From DASUPK01 sp963747425 (GTDB lineage: Bacteria > Actinomycetota > Thermoleophilia > Solirubrobacterales > 70-9), in the NCBI GenBank assembly GCA_963747425.1, contig CAVVFJ010000001.1:62001-126000 (forward strand): DNA of 64,000 bases, written 5' to 3'. The translations under genes were made by a program, and so were the position numbers. Of the stretch, positions 17,032 through 25,503 are shown piece by piece. The first letter of the stretch is position 1. Each line of letters starts with the position of its first letter. The notes beneath the pieces were generated by a model. It was not told the DNA's origin, ran no database searches, and was given only the letters and a program-made list of their open reading frames with translations.

Positions 17032-17297
17032 ATGCAGATCACAAGAAACTCGCTCGACACATCGCCCGGCCCGAGCGGCTGGTTCACCGGCACCGTATTC
17101 ATCGACACGATCGCCACACCCGCCGACAATCGCGGATGAGCGCTGCCAGCGTTCACTTCACCCCGGGTGCGTGCACCGCTTGGCACACCCACCCCCTCGG
17201 GCAGACGATCCACCTGACCGAGGGTGTCGGGCTCTGCCGGCGGCTCGGCGGCCCGATTGAGGTGATCCGCCCGTACGGCGTGGCTCCGGTCGCCTAG
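17032..17297 (+). pseudogene. Cupin gene, frameshifted and truncated
   Basis: Bases 17032-17139 encode MQITRNSLDTSPGPSGWF..., the N-terminus of small Mn-cupins ((R)-mandelonitrile lyase-like carboxymuconolactone/cupin proteins). The frame ends at TGA 17137, and homology resumes in another frame from 17136 (SVHFTPGACTAWHTHPLGQ, the metal-binding cupin motif). That frame stops at 17297 just after GGPIEVIRP, losing the last roughly 50 residues with the rest of the barrel. A one-base loss near 17131 plus 3' truncation is inferred. The truncated end abuts the TetR gene stop. Confidence 0.8.
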
Positions 17298-17896
17298 CTC
17301 AGCCCGAGCACGCCCGCGGTCGCCCGGACCGCGAGCAGCTCGTCATGCGGCGCCTGCCCGGCCAGCGCTATGACGGCGCCCTCGAGCGCCCCGAAGAACG
17401 CCAGCGCCGTGACCCTCGCGGGCGGGCCGGGGGGGATCGAGCCGTCCCTTCGGCCGGCGGTGATCAGGCGGGCGATGCGCTTGAGCGCCCCGTCGGTGAT
17501 CCGTTCGATCTCGCGGCCGACCGGATGGTCGTGGCCGGTGAACTCGACTCTCAGGGCCATGACGACGCGGGCGATGTCGCGCCGGCAGAAGACAGCATGT
17601 CCGCGCGCCAGGGCGATCAGCTCGGAGACGGGATCGGACTCCTGGCCGGCGGGCTCGCCAACCTCGCGCATCCAGTTCTCGTTGACCCAGTCGATCACGG
17701 CCAGCGCGAGCTCCTGCTTGTCCTTGAACTGGTGGTAGAGGGCGCCGCGCGTGTAGCCGGCCTCGCGGGCGACCTCCTCGAGCCGGAGGTGGCCGTAGCC
17801 GTAGCGGGAGAGGCCCCGCGCGGCCGCCTCGAGCAGTGCGCTCCGTGACCGCGCGCTCCGCTCCGCCTGGGTCGGTCTCTCGGTACTTACGTGCAT
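17294..17896 (-). CDS. TetR/AcrR family repressor
   Basis: 200 residues. The N-terminal TetR HTH is clear: ARGLSRYGYGHLRLEEVARE, then AGYTRGALYHQFKDKQEL. The C-terminal ligand domain is variable (FCRRDIARVVMALRVEFTG). It is divergent from the DUF2867 gene, with its own start 28 bases away, so it likely represses both. Ligand unknown. Its 3' end overlaps the cupin remnant. Confidence 0.92.
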   Translation of the reverse strand: MHVSTERPTQAERSARSRSALLEAAARGLSRYGYGHLRLEEVAREAGYTRGALYHQFKDKQELALAVIDWVNENWMREVGEPAGQESDPVSELIALARGHAVFCRRDIARVVMALRVEFTGHDHPVGREIERITDGALKRIARLITAGRRDGSIPPGPPARVTALAFFGALEGAVIALAGQAPHDELLAVRATAGVLGLS

Positions 17897-17912
17897 GTAT
17901 GTATGTTACCGT
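17887..17912. promoter_or_regulatory. Probable TetR operator
   Basis: An imperfect dyad with TACG/CGTA ends surrounds the tandem ATGTATGTATG. It overlaps the start codon of the TetR gene and ends 12 bases before the DUF2867 start, the usual place for a TetR operator between divergent genes. Confidence 0.5.
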
Positions 17913-17924
17913 AGGACCGTGACG

Positions 17925-18530
17925 ATGAGGCTTCCGGACAGTGCCCACACCTCGCGGACCTGGCGAATCCACGAGTTGACGCCGGACTTCGAGGTGGAGG
18001 ACGTCTGGGCCCTGCCAACGCCCGGTGGCCCTGACGACTTTTCTCTCCTGGTTGAGGGGTTCGCCGCGGCCGATCCGTCGGAGAGCGGATCGGGCGCAGT
18101 CCGCGCTCTTTTTGCGATCCGATGGAAGATCGGCGAGCTGCTCGGCTGGGACGGCGACAGCACCGGGATCGGCTCGCGTGTTCCAACGCTCCGCGACCAA
18201 CTGCCGGCGGATCTACGAGAAGCCGGGTCCGGCCCCGAGTTCAGCGGCCTGCCATTCAGCCCCCTCTACATGCTCGAGGACGAGTGGGCCGCCGAGATCG
18301 CCAACCGCACCATGCACGGAGTACTCCACCTGGGCTGGGTGCCGGACGGGGCGGGGGGCTATCGCGGCCAGATGGCCGTGCTCGTGAAGCGAAACGGCCT
18401 GCTCGGGAGCGCCTACATGGCAGCGATCAGGCCGTTCCGCCATCTGCTCGTCTATCCCCAGATGCTGCGGGACATAGAGCGGCGGTGGCGGGCCCGCAAC
18501 GCGCAGACGGCGACGGTCCACTCCACCTAG
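17925..18530 (+). CDS. DUF2867 domain protein
   Basis: 201 residues resembling DUF2867, found alone or fused to NAD-dependent epimerases. It has SRVPTLRDQLP, PLYMLEDEWAAEIANRTMHG, LHLGWV and a C-terminal RPFRHLLVYPQMLRDIERRW. Biochemical role unknown. ATG 17925 is preferred; GTG 17919 is possible, while ATG 17895 would lie inside the presumed operator. It is likely controlled by the divergent TetR protein. Confidence 0.8.
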   Translation: MRLPDSAHTSRTWRIHELTPDFEVEDVWALPTPGGPDDFSLLVEGFAAADPSESGSGAVRALFAIRWKIGELLGWDGDSTGIGSRVPTLRDQLPADLREAGSGPEFSGLPFSPLYMLEDEWAAEIANRTMHGVLHLGWVPDGAGGYRGQMAVLVKRNGLLGSAYMAAIRPFRHLLVYPQMLRDIERRWRARNAQTATVHST

Positions 18531-18593
18531 TCGATCCGAGTAGTGTCGCGCCGGAGCCGGTCAGCCGGCCGGCTGCAACCGCAAGGGAGTGAG

Positions 18594-19016
18594 ATGGCGG
18601 AGTTGAAGCTCGAGGTCGTGGTCCTGCCGGTCGCCGACGTCAATCGTTCCAAGGACTTCTACGAGGGCTTGGGCTGGCGACTCGATGCGGATCTGGGCGG
18701 CGGGGAGACGTTCCGCGTCGTCCAGTTCACACCACCCGGTTCGGCCTGCTCCATCCATTTCGGAGTGGGGGTCACATCGGCCCAGCCCGGATCGGCGGTG
18801 GCGTACTTGATCGTTTCCGATCTCGACGAAACCCGAAAGGAGCTCGCTGATCGGGGTGCGGATGTCAGTGAGGTGTTCCATCGCGAGGAAGGCGAGCAGG
18901 TGGCCGGGCCCGACCCTGACGGTCGTAGCTACTTCTCGCTCGCCTCATTCGACGACCCGGATGGAAATCGCTGGCTGCTTCAGGAGATCACCGAGCGGCT
19001 GCCCGGCCGGGTGTGA
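18594..19016 (+). CDS. VOC family (glyoxalase/bleomycin-resistance) protein
   Basis: A single VOC domain of 140 residues: LEVVVLPVADVNRSKDFYEG at the start, FGVG and DPDGNRWLLQEI at the end, with the typical metal or substrate Glu/His positions partly kept. ATG 18594 has AAGGGAG upstream. First gene of a three-gene set with a 67-residue protein and a flavoprotein. A detoxification role is inferred. Confidence 0.88.
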   Translation: MAELKLEVVVLPVADVNRSKDFYEGLGWRLDADLGGGETFRVVQFTPPGSACSIHFGVGVTSAQPGSAVAYLIVSDLDETRKELADRGADVSEVFHREEGEQVAGPDPDGRSYFSLASFDDPDGNRWLLQEITERLPGRV

Positions 19017-19047
19017 GTGTGACTCGCCAATCCCAGGAGGAGAGAAC

Positions 19048-19251
19048 ATGGACGTTGAAACCCTGACGGGGCTGTTGCGCGAAGCGGAAGCGCATCACGG
19101 TCCCTATGAGGCGGAGGCCCCGAAGCACCATTGGTCGGGGTTCTACGCCGCCTACATCGTCGCCCGCGAGGACGGGCGCGATCCGGATCAGGCTGACAGC
19201 GATGCAAGGACCCATATGGAGGGCGTCCTTGCCAGGGGGGAGGGCGGATGA
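19048..19251 (+). CDS. Small conserved protein, 67 aa
   Basis: Acidic, His-rich helical protein (EAEAHHGPYEAEAPKHHWSG) with FYAAYIVAREDGRDPDQA. The start is set by a strong AGGAGGAGAG seven bases before ATG 19048. Similar short proteins often sit beside VOC proteins, and their function is unknown. Its TGA overlaps the flavoprotein ATG (ATGA), indicating coupling. Confidence 0.75.
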   Translation: MDVETLTGLLREAEAHHGPYEAEAPKHHWSGFYAAYIVAREDGRDPDQADSDARTHMEGVLARGEGG

Positions 19252-20594
19252 GCGCCGACTACGACGTCATCGTCATGGGCGCCGGCTCGCCCGGCGAGCA
19301 CTGCGCAGGCCGCCTGGCCGAGGGTGGGTTGAAGGTGGCGGTCGCCGAGCGCGAGCTGGTCGGTGGTGAGTGCTCGTACTGGGCCTGCATCCCATCGAAG
19401 ACCCTGCTTCGCCCTGGCGAGGCGATAGCCGAGGCGCGCGATGCTCCGGGCGCCAGCGAGGCCGTCACCGGCGAGCTCGATGTCTCCTCGGCGCTGGCCT
19501 GGCGCGACTTTCAGGTCTCCGACCACCACGACGACGGCCAGGTGAAGTGGCTCGAGAGCGAGGGCATCGATCTGCTCCGCGGCGAGGCGCGCATCGCCGG
19601 CCCGGGCCGCGTGGCGGTGGGCGACGTGGAGAAGACGGCGGAGCACATCGTGATCGCCACCGGCTCAGATCCCTTCATCCCGCCGATCGACGGCCTGCGT
19701 GAGCTCGATGGCATCTGGACCAACCGCGAGGCAACAGGGATGACGGAGGCTCCGCAGAGGCTGCTGATCCTCGGCGGGGGCCCCGTCGGCGTGGAGATGG
19801 GCCAGGCGATCCGCCGGATGGGCGCCGAGGTCGCCCTCGTCGAGGGAATGGACCACCTCCTTCCGAATGAGCCCGCCCCGCTCGGGGAGGGCCTGGGCCA
19901 GGCGCTCACCGACGACGGGATCGAGCTCCACTTCGGCCAGATGGCCGATGGGGTCGCCAAGGAGAACGGCGAGTTCGTCATCTCCTTCGAGGAGCGCGAG
20001 GACCTTCGCGGCGATCGCCTGCTGGTCGCCACCGGCAGGCGCCCGCGGGTGGATGGCATCGGCCTCGACACGGTCGGGATCGAGCCCGGCAAACAGGGCA
20101 TCGAGGTCGACTCACACCTGCGCGCCGGCGAGAACATCTGGGCGATCGGAGACGTGACCGGGGTCTGGCCGCTCACCTACGTGGGGAAGTACCAGGGCCG
20201 GATCGTCGCCGACAACATCCTCGGCGGCTCTCGCGAGGCCGACTATTCGGCCGTGCCGCGGGTCGTCTTCACCGACCCTCAGGCCGCCTCTGTCGGCGAG
20301 GCCGAGGGCGCGCACACCGCGACAGTCCAGATGGCGGCGGTCACCCGCACCTCGACCTACACCCGGGCCTACGACAAGCACCCGGGGTACATGACCCTGG
20401 TCTCCGACGGGCAGTTCATCACCGGTGCCCATGCGCTCGGGCCCGAGGCGGGGGAGTGGCTGCAGCAGGCCACGGTCGCGATTCGCGCCCGGATTCCGCT
20501 GGAGGTGATGAACGACGTGATCCAGCCGTTCCCGACCTTCTCCGAGGCCTTCCTCGACACCCTGATGGAGCTGACAGCCCAGGCGTCCGCCTAG
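19248..20594 (+). CDS. FAD/NAD(P) disulfide-reductase family flavoprotein
   Basis: 448-residue class I pyridine nucleotide-disulfide oxidoreductase. It has an FAD dinucleotide fold (VIVMGAGSPGEHCAG), redox pair CSYWAC in GGECSYWACIPSKT, NAD(P) fold (LLILGGGPVGVEMGQA) and second FAD motif (IWAIGDVTG). The C-terminal dimer motif, usually HPTLSE in lipoamide dehydrogenase, reads FPTFSE, so the general-acid His is missing. It is thus unlikely to be a standard lipoamide dehydrogenase; substrate unknown. Confidence 0.88.
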   Translation: MSADYDVIVMGAGSPGEHCAGRLAEGGLKVAVAERELVGGECSYWACIPSKTLLRPGEAIAEARDAPGASEAVTGELDVSSALAWRDFQVSDHHDDGQVKWLESEGIDLLRGEARIAGPGRVAVGDVEKTAEHIVIATGSDPFIPPIDGLRELDGIWTNREATGMTEAPQRLLILGGGPVGVEMGQAIRRMGAEVALVEGMDHLLPNEPAPLGEGLGQALTDDGIELHFGQMADGVAKENGEFVISFEEREDLRGDRLLVATGRRPRVDGIGLDTVGIEPGKQGIEVDSHLRAGENIWAIGDVTGVWPLTYVGKYQGRIVADNILGGSREADYSAVPRVVFTDPQAASVGEAEGAHTATVQMAAVTRTSTYTRAYDKHPGYMTLVSDGQFITGAHALGPEAGEWLQQATVAIRARIPLEVMNDVIQPFPTFSEAFLDTLMELTAQASA

Positions 20595-20613
20595 CGTATG
20601 GTGCCCAGCTTCG

Positions 20614-21099
20614 ATGAACGACTCTCCGCCGGACAGCGAATCGATCACCCCCGAGGGCATCGTCGCCCTGCGCGCCGAGCTGGAGGAGCTCGAGGGCCCG
20701 CGCCGGACCGAAATGGCCGCGCGGATCAAGACGGCGCGGGAGCTCGGCGACCTGAAGGAGAACGCCGACTACCACATCGCCAAGGACGACCAGGGACATC
20801 TCGAGGCGCGGATCCGGCGGCTGCGGGAGAGGCTCCGCAAGGCGACCGTGGTGGAGGCCGGAGATGCCGCGCCGGGGTCGTTCGCGTTCGGTCGGACCGC
20901 CGAGGTGGTGGATGAGGAGACCGGCAAGACGAACACCTGGACGCTGGTCGGGTCGACGGAGGCGGATCTCGCGCAGCAGAAGCTCTCGGCCGAGTCGCCG
21001 GTCGGACGTGCGCTGATCGACAGGTCCGTCGGCGATCAGGTCTCTGTCGAGACTCCCCGAGGCGAAAAGACCTATCGCATCCAGAAGCTCGTCGAGTAG
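20614..21099 (+). CDS. greA: Transcription elongation factor GreA
   Basis: Rescues backtracked RNA polymerase by stimulating transcript cleavage. An N-terminal coiled coil carries the acidic tip loop ARELGDLKENADYH. The C-terminal FKBP-like domain has SPVGRALIDRSVGD. 161 residues, standard length. The short N-terminal stretch MNDSPPDSES is an extension. Followed by a clear hairpin terminator. Confidence 0.95.
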   Translation: MNDSPPDSESITPEGIVALRAELEELEGPRRTEMAARIKTARELGDLKENADYHIAKDDQGHLEARIRRLRERLRKATVVEAGDAAPGSFAFGRTAEVVDEETGKTNTWTLVGSTEADLAQQKLSAESPVGRALIDRSVGDQVSVETPRGEKTYRIQKLVE

Positions 21100-21115
21100 A
21101 TCAGGGCCGGCGGAA

Positions 21116-21140
21116 GCCCGGCCGGGGGATCCGGCCGGGC
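21116..21140. terminator. Hairpin terminator after greA
   Basis: A perfect 10-bp stem GCCCGGCCGG/CCGGCCGGGC with GGGAT loop begins 16 bases after the greA stop. No U tract follows, as is usual in high-GC actinobacteria. It also faces the end of the convergent DUF7144 gene. Confidence 0.7.
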
Positions 21141-21151
21141 GCCCACGCGCG

Positions 21152-21544
21152 TCAGACTCTTGTGTCCGCTCGCGTCGGCTCGTCCGAGCCGAGGACCGCG
21201 ATTCCGTAGACGATCCACACGCAGAGGAAGAAGATTCCCAGCTCCCAGAACGGGTGGTGATCGCCCATCGACAAGAGCGCCCCGATGGCACCGAGGCTTG
21301 CACCGATGATCCCGACGATTCGGCCCCAGGCGTTGCCGGCCATCAGCGAGAATCCACCGGTCAGCTGGATCACTCCGAGGATCACAAGCACCCAGCCCAT
21401 GGTGTGGAGATTCGTGAGGACCAAGCGCGTGTCATTGACGTAGAAGTTCGCGTCGCTGATTGCGCCGATCCCGTAGATGATGTTGAGCGTGCCCGCGATC
21501 AGCAGAAGGATCGCGACGAACACAGCCCGGCCTGCACCTCTCAT
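21152..21544 (-). CDS. DUF7144 family membrane protein (copy 1)
   Basis: 130 residues with four hydrophobic segments: an opening AVFVAILLLIAGTLNIIYGI, then MGWVLVILGVIQLTGGFSLM, GRIVGIIGASLGAIGALLSM and FFLCVWIVYGIAVL. Paralogous to the protein at 35148-35588 in layout and loop placement. Function unknown. A degenerate copy of the 17-bp dyad shared by other genes here lies 108 bases upstream. Confidence 0.75.
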   Translation of the reverse strand: MRGAGRAVFVAILLLIAGTLNIIYGIGAISDANFYVNDTRLVLTNLHTMGWVLVILGVIQLTGGFSLMAGNAWGRIVGIIGASLGAIGALLSMGDHHPFWELGIFFLCVWIVYGIAVLGSDEPTRADTRV

Positions 21545-21652
21545 CTGTTGTTTCCTCTCTATTGCCGGCCGCCACGAAAGGCGGCCGTGTCCGGTTGTGG
21601 GCGCGCAAACGCGCGCCGCCGGGAAAGCTGGCAGCGGACCCCTCGCCCGGCA

Positions 21653-21669
21653 TCCCCCGATCCGGGTGA
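21653..21669 (-). promoter_or_regulatory. 17-bp dyad, degenerate site C
   Basis: On the minus strand TCACCCGGATCGGGGGA, matching TCACCC-N8-TGA except at one base of the right arm. It is intergenic, downstream of the flippase-like gene and upstream of the DUF7144 gene at 21544. Confidence 0.35.
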
Positions 21670-21677
21670 TTTGAAGT

Positions 21678-22766
21678 TCAGCCCGACGCGTGCCGGGCGT
21701 CGCGGCGCGTGCGGCGCTTCTCCTTGAGCTCGGTGCTCTTCACCTTTGCTTGCTCGTAGGAGCTCTTTACCAGGTCCTTGCCTCCGGACCAGCCGAACAC
21801 CCAGGACACCATGATCACCGCGAACACCACGTTCCAGGCGGACGTGATCAGCTGCTGGGAGGCCGAGTAGGCGGTCGCATCCTGAGCGCTCGCCTGGTTC
21901 TTGAGCGCCGCGCTGTTCATCGCCTGGGTTACGCCCACGCCGCCGGGCGTGAGCGAGACGCTGTTCGAGATCGAGTTGGAGGCGGTGACCGACGCGACGT
22001 TGTGGAAGGTGACCGGGATGCTGTAGGCGCCGAGGAAGACGGCGATGATCGCGAGCCGGGCCAGGTAGCTGCCGAGCTCCGGCAGGGCCACACCGAGCAG
22101 CGCCCTGCGCGGCGAGCGGAGGATCGCGCCGCCGACGAACAGCTGCTCGCGCAGCTTGTGCCACTGCTCGCGGAAGATCCTGGTCGCGAGCACCGCCAGG
22201 AACACCAAGCCCGCCACGATCGCCGTCGCGAGCACCCAATGGTCCGCCAGCCCACTGAGCTTGATCGAGAAAGAGCCCGCAACCGAGAGGAACAGATACA
22301 GGTAGACGGCGATGTTGAAGATCGAGAAGGGGATCTTCTGGACCGCGATTCCGGAGAGCATCGCGGCGAAGGTGGCGCCTGCGATCACGGTCGTGAACAT
22401 GATCAGCATCACCCAGGTCCCGATGTTGGCCGGGAGGAAGCTGTTCATCGCCACCGAGGTCGCATACGCGGCCACAACAAGCCGCACGGTGATCTCCACC
22501 CGCGGGTAGGCCGCGCGCAGGATGGCCACCCACGCGATCGCCGCCAGCGTCGTCTGAGCGGTCTGGAGAAGGATCCCCGCCACCACCGCCCAGGCCGGCA
22601 CTTCCCGGATCTTCCGCAGCAGGGAGCGGATCCAGTCGGAGACTGGAATGCCGAGCAGGTCGAGGACGAACATCAGCAGCGCGATGGCGCCCACCCAGAT
22701 GACTATGCGCGCCAGGCGTGCGATCAGGGCCTCATCTCTGGCGAGGGCTCTGAGTCTGCTCCGCAC
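21678..22766 (-). CDS. Flippase-like membrane protein (LPG synthase TM / UPF0104 family)
   Basis: 362 residues, about eight transmembrane helices. It shows the family blocks FLPANIGTWVMLIMF and SNSVSLTPGGVGVTQAMNSAAL. Family members (MprF N-domain, AglD-like) move lipids or polyprenyl-linked sugars across the membrane. The Lys/Arg-rich C-terminal tail is cytosolic. GTG start at 22766. Transcribed away from the gene at 22880 with a 17-bp dyad between. Confidence 0.85.
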   Translation of the reverse strand: MRSRLRALARDEALIARLARIVIWVGAIALLMFVLDLLGIPVSDWIRSLLRKIREVPAWAVVAGILLQTAQTTLAAIAWVAILRAAYPRVEITVRLVVAAYATSVAMNSFLPANIGTWVMLIMFTTVIAGATFAAMLSGIAVQKIPFSIFNIAVYLYLFLSVAGSFSIKLSGLADHWVLATAIVAGLVFLAVLATRIFREQWHKLREQLFVGGAILRSPRRALLGVALPELGSYLARLAIIAVFLGAYSIPVTFHNVASVTASNSISNSVSLTPGGVGVTQAMNSAALKNQASAQDATAYSASQQLITSAWNVVFAVIMVSWVFGWSGGKDLVKSSYEQAKVKSTELKEKRRTRRDARHASG

Positions 22767-22800
22767 CCGGCCAAACTACTGGCGTAGGCGGGTCCTCAGA

Positions 22801-22817
22801 TCATTCGATCGGGGTGA
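22801..22817 (-). promoter_or_regulatory. 17-bp dyad, site E
   Basis: TCACCCCGATCGAATGA on the minus strand, with a CGATCG centre. It lies 34 bases upstream of the flippase-like gene and 62 bases upstream of the gene at 22880. Confidence 0.5.
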
Positions 22818-22879
22818 AGGCCCAGGAGGGCGGTGCGCTAATCCTTCTCATCACACATCGTCAACTCACGGAGGAACGA

Positions 22880-23329
22880 ATGACTGGAAAGGCCGATTTC
22901 ACCGAAGAGGAATGGAAGCTTGTGCTGGAGGGCCCTCCCAGCGCCGGGATGATCGTGATCGCCTCGGATCGCGGCGGGTCAATCCGCGAGAGCTTCTCGA
23001 TGGCGAAGGCCTATACCGAAGCCCGGAAGCAGCACGGAGAGAGTCAGCTGCTCGACGAGATCGTCTCGGCCAAGCCCGAGATGGACCACACGCGCTACAA
23101 GACGCCCGAGGAGCTCAAGGAGGCTTCCCTCAAGAACGTGACCGAGGCTGTCGCCCTGCTCGAGTCCAAGGCCACGAGCGAGGAGCTCGATGAGTACAAG
23201 AAGTTCATCCTCGGGCTCGCGCAGCGCGTTGCTGAGGCCCGCAAGGAGGGCTTCATGGGGCTGAGCGGCGATCGTGTCAGCGACGACGAGAAGACGGCGA
23301 TCGGGGAGATCAGCGGGGCTCTCGGCTGA
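22880..23329 (+). CDS. Hypothetical soluble protein, 149 aa
   Basis: Highly charged helical protein starting TGKADFTEEEWKLVLEGPPS. Conserved-looking stretches are AGMIVIASDRGGSIRESFSM and LDEYKKFILGLAQRVAEA. Such TerB/YjbR-unrelated helical proteins are seen in actinobacterial stress clusters, but I do not recognise the family. The start is set by ACGGAGGAACGA before ATG 22880. Site E upstream suggests co-regulation with the membrane genes. Confidence 0.75.
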   Translation: MTGKADFTEEEWKLVLEGPPSAGMIVIASDRGGSIRESFSMAKAYTEARKQHGESQLLDEIVSAKPEMDHTRYKTPEELKEASLKNVTEAVALLESKATSEELDEYKKFILGLAQRVAEARKEGFMGLSGDRVSDDEKTAIGEISGALG

Positions 23330-23347
23330 GCGGACGCCGTCGGGATT

Positions 23348-23364
23348 TCACCCGTAATGAGTGA
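23348..23364 (+). promoter_or_regulatory. 17-bp dyad, site D
   Basis: TCACCCGTAATGAGTGA (TCAC...GTGA arms), 60 bases upstream of the SHOCT-protein start and 18 bases past the preceding stop. Confidence 0.5.
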
Positions 23365-23424
23365 TGCGTCGGGCGCGCCCGTCCGGTTCGATGCCGGTGA
23401 CGGTCACCAAGGAAAGGAGTCGCG

Positions 23425-23703
23425 ATGCCGCTGATCGCAAGAAGAAGGCCCCTCATGCGCGCTGCGATGGTCGGCGGCGCCGGCTACGCGGTCGGCAAAC
23501 GGCGGGCACGGTCTCAGGAGCACGAGGCGGACCAGGACGCCGAGATCCAGCAGACCCAGGCGGGCCAGGCACCACCGGGCTCCGGAGGTGGCGGCATGTC
23601 GGAGATGGACCGGATCGACGCCCTCAAGAAGCTCGGCGAGCTGCACGACTCCGGTGTCCTCAACGACGAGCAATTCGAAGCCGAGAAGGAGAAGCTGATC
23701 TAA
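23425..23703 (+). CDS. SHOCT domain protein
   Basis: 92 residues. A basic, weakly hydrophobic N-terminus (MRAAMVGGAGYAVGKRRA) is followed by a Gln/Gly linker and a C-terminal SHOCT motif (DALKKLGELHDSGVLNDEQF, then EAEKEKL). SHOCT is a short oligomerisation helix pair. The start is preceded by AAGGAAAGGAG. The stop TAA directly touches the next ATG, so the two are co-translated. Confidence 0.85.
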   Translation: MPLIARRRPLMRAAMVGGAGYAVGKRRARSQEHEADQDAEIQQTQAGQAPPGSGGGGMSEMDRIDALKKLGELHDSGVLNDEQFEAEKEKLI

Positions 23704-24201
23704 ATGGAATTCGGTCCGGTACAGCTCCTGGTCGTTGGTTTCGAGGACGGGAAGTTCTCCGGCGAGATCCTCGCCGAGCTCCGTCGGCTACGCGAGCACG
23801 ACATCGTTCGCCTGATCGATCTGATCTTCGTCGCGAGAGGCGAGGACGGCGAGTTCGAGGCGGTCGAGCACAGCGACCTTCCCAGCGAGGAGGCCGATGC
23901 CTTCGGTGCCCTGGCGGGCGCGCTGCTGGGGTTGGGCGCTGGCGGTGAAGAGGGCGCCGAGGCCGGTGCGCTGGCCGGTGCCGCCGCAGTGGACGAGCGA
24001 GGCTCCGTTCTCGATCCCGACGACGTCTGGTACCTGGCGGATGAAATTCCTCCGGGAACCTCCGCCGGAATCGCCCTGCTCGAGCACCGCTGGGCGATCC
24101 CGCTGAGGGACGCAATCGAGCGCGCCGGGGGCCACAACCTGGTCGACGCATGGGTACACCCCAGCGATCTGATCGAGATCGGCGCTCGGGCCGCGATCTG
24201 A
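23704..24201 (+). CDS. DUF6325 family protein
   Basis: 165 residues beginning EFGPVQLLVVGFEDGKFSGE, with a central Gly/Ala-rich acidic stretch and IALLEHRWAIPLRDAI near the end, features of DUF6325 (DUF1269-like) proteins. These often neighbour SHOCT proteins in Actinobacteria; function unknown. No transmembrane segment. It overlaps the start of the lipid-kinase gene by 52 bases if ATG 24150 is used. Confidence 0.8.
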   Translation: MEFGPVQLLVVGFEDGKFSGEILAELRRLREHDIVRLIDLIFVARGEDGEFEAVEHSDLPSEEADAFGALAGALLGLGAGGEEGAEAGALAGAAAVDERGSVLDPDDVWYLADEIPPGTSAGIALLEHRWAIPLRDAIERAGGHNLVDAWVHPSDLIEIGARAAI

Positions 24202-25484
24202 ATCCGGGGCAGCGTGTTGCGGCGATCGCCGCCATCGTCCTGGCGCCCGCGGTCCTGATCCTGGCCCTCACAATCCTCGTGACGGAGTTTCCGCGTGGCC
24301 TGATTGTGCTCGGCTGTGTGGTGGTCGCGATCGGGGCCGCTCTGTACGGCCTGATGCGCACGGGCTTCCCACGGCTGCTCGGTCTTGGCGTTGCGCTCGT
24401 CGCTCTGATCGCTCAGGGCGTGCTGCTCGTCACCGACGGTGACCATCTCATCGAGGCGGTCGCCATCGTCCTCGGTCTGGGCGCGGCCACCTATGCCGCG
24501 AGGACGGCGTTGCGAGCTCGGGTCCACCTGCCGCCGGCGCCCCCTCCCGCACATCCGGTACTGATCTACAACCCGAAGTCGGGCGGTGGCAAGGCCGAGC
24601 GCTTCTCGCTCGCCGACGAGGCGGCCAAGCGCGGGATCGAGTCAGTTGAGCTCACCCGCGGTGCGGACCTGGAGCAGCTCGTCAGGGACGCCGTTGCGGA
24701 CGGCGCCGACGCGCTGGCGATGGCGGGTGGTGACGGGTCTCAGGCGATCGTTGCATCCATCGCCTCCGAGCTGGACCTGCCCTACGCCTGTATTCCCGCC
24801 GGAACCCGCAACCACTTTGCTCTCGATCTCGGGGTCGACCGCGACGACGTCGTCGGTGCACTGGACGCGCTCGTCGAGGGCGGTGAGCGCCGCGTGGACC
24901 TCGCCGAGGTCAACGGTCGCGTCTTCGTCAACAACGTTTCCCTCGGGCTCTATGCCGAGGCGGTACAGCGAGACGAATACCGCGACGCGAAGATTCGGAC
25001 GATCCTGAACACGGTCCCCGAGGCGCTTGGCCCTGACAGCGACGGCCTGGACCTGGCCTGGACCGGGCCGGAGGGCGAGCAGGAGCGGTCCGGGGCGGCC
25101 CTGCTGATTTCCAACAACCGCTACCGGCTCGGACGGGCGGTCGGCTCGGGCACGCGCCCCCGGATCGACGCGGGGGTGCTCGGGGTCACCGTGGCCTCCG
25201 CGCCACCGGGCATCGGCCAAGAACAGCCGCGGAAGCCCTGGCGCGAGTGGTCCACCAGCGAATTCGAGGTCGATTCGAGCCGGCCCGTTCCTGCCGGAGT
25301 CGATGGCGAGGCGATGACGCTCGAGCCGCCCCTGCGTTTCAGGATCCGCCCGGGCGCGCTGAGGGTGCGGATCGCGCCGGCCCATCCGGGCGCATCGCCC
25401 TCGGCCGCCATGCCGGAGAAATTCTGGGACGGAGTGCGGACGCTGGCGGGCGTGGCGGCGGGCCGGGCGCCCGTGCCGGTTTGA
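24150..25484 (+). CDS. Membrane-anchored diacylglycerol/lipid kinase family protein
   Basis: 444 residues. The first 125 hold four hydrophobic segments. The kinase domain follows: VLIYNPKSGGGKAERFSLAD (nucleotide site), MAGGDGSQAIVASIA (GGDG motif) and PAGTRNHFALDLG. The family phosphorylates diacylglycerol, sphingoid or undecaprenol-type lipids. The ATG lies inside the DUF6325 gene, so a later start cannot be excluded. A PAP2 phosphatase follows after 19 bases, an opposite activity. Confidence 0.88.
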   Translation: MGTPQRSDRDRRSGRDLNPGQRVAAIAAIVLAPAVLILALTILVTEFPRGLIVLGCVVVAIGAALYGLMRTGFPRLLGLGVALVALIAQGVLLVTDGDHLIEAVAIVLGLGAATYAARTALRARVHLPPAPPPAHPVLIYNPKSGGGKAERFSLADEAAKRGIESVELTRGADLEQLVRDAVADGADALAMAGGDGSQAIVASIASELDLPYACIPAGTRNHFALDLGVDRDDVVGALDALVEGGERRVDLAEVNGRVFVNNVSLGLYAEAVQRDEYRDAKIRTILNTVPEALGPDSDGLDLAWTGPEGEQERSGAALLISNNRYRLGRAVGSGTRPRIDAGVLGVTVASAPPGIGQEQPRKPWREWSTSEFEVDSSRPVPAGVDGEAMTLEPPLRFRIRPGALRVRIAPAHPGASPSAAMPEKFWDGVRTLAGVAAGRAPVPV

Positions 25485-25503
25485 GCGAGAGAGCTCGAGA
25501 TCG

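Noticed and set aside
17895..17924. ATG 17895 as start of the DUF2867 gene
   Set aside because: It lies within the probable TetR operator and adds ten residues (YVCYRRTVT) with no family resemblance.
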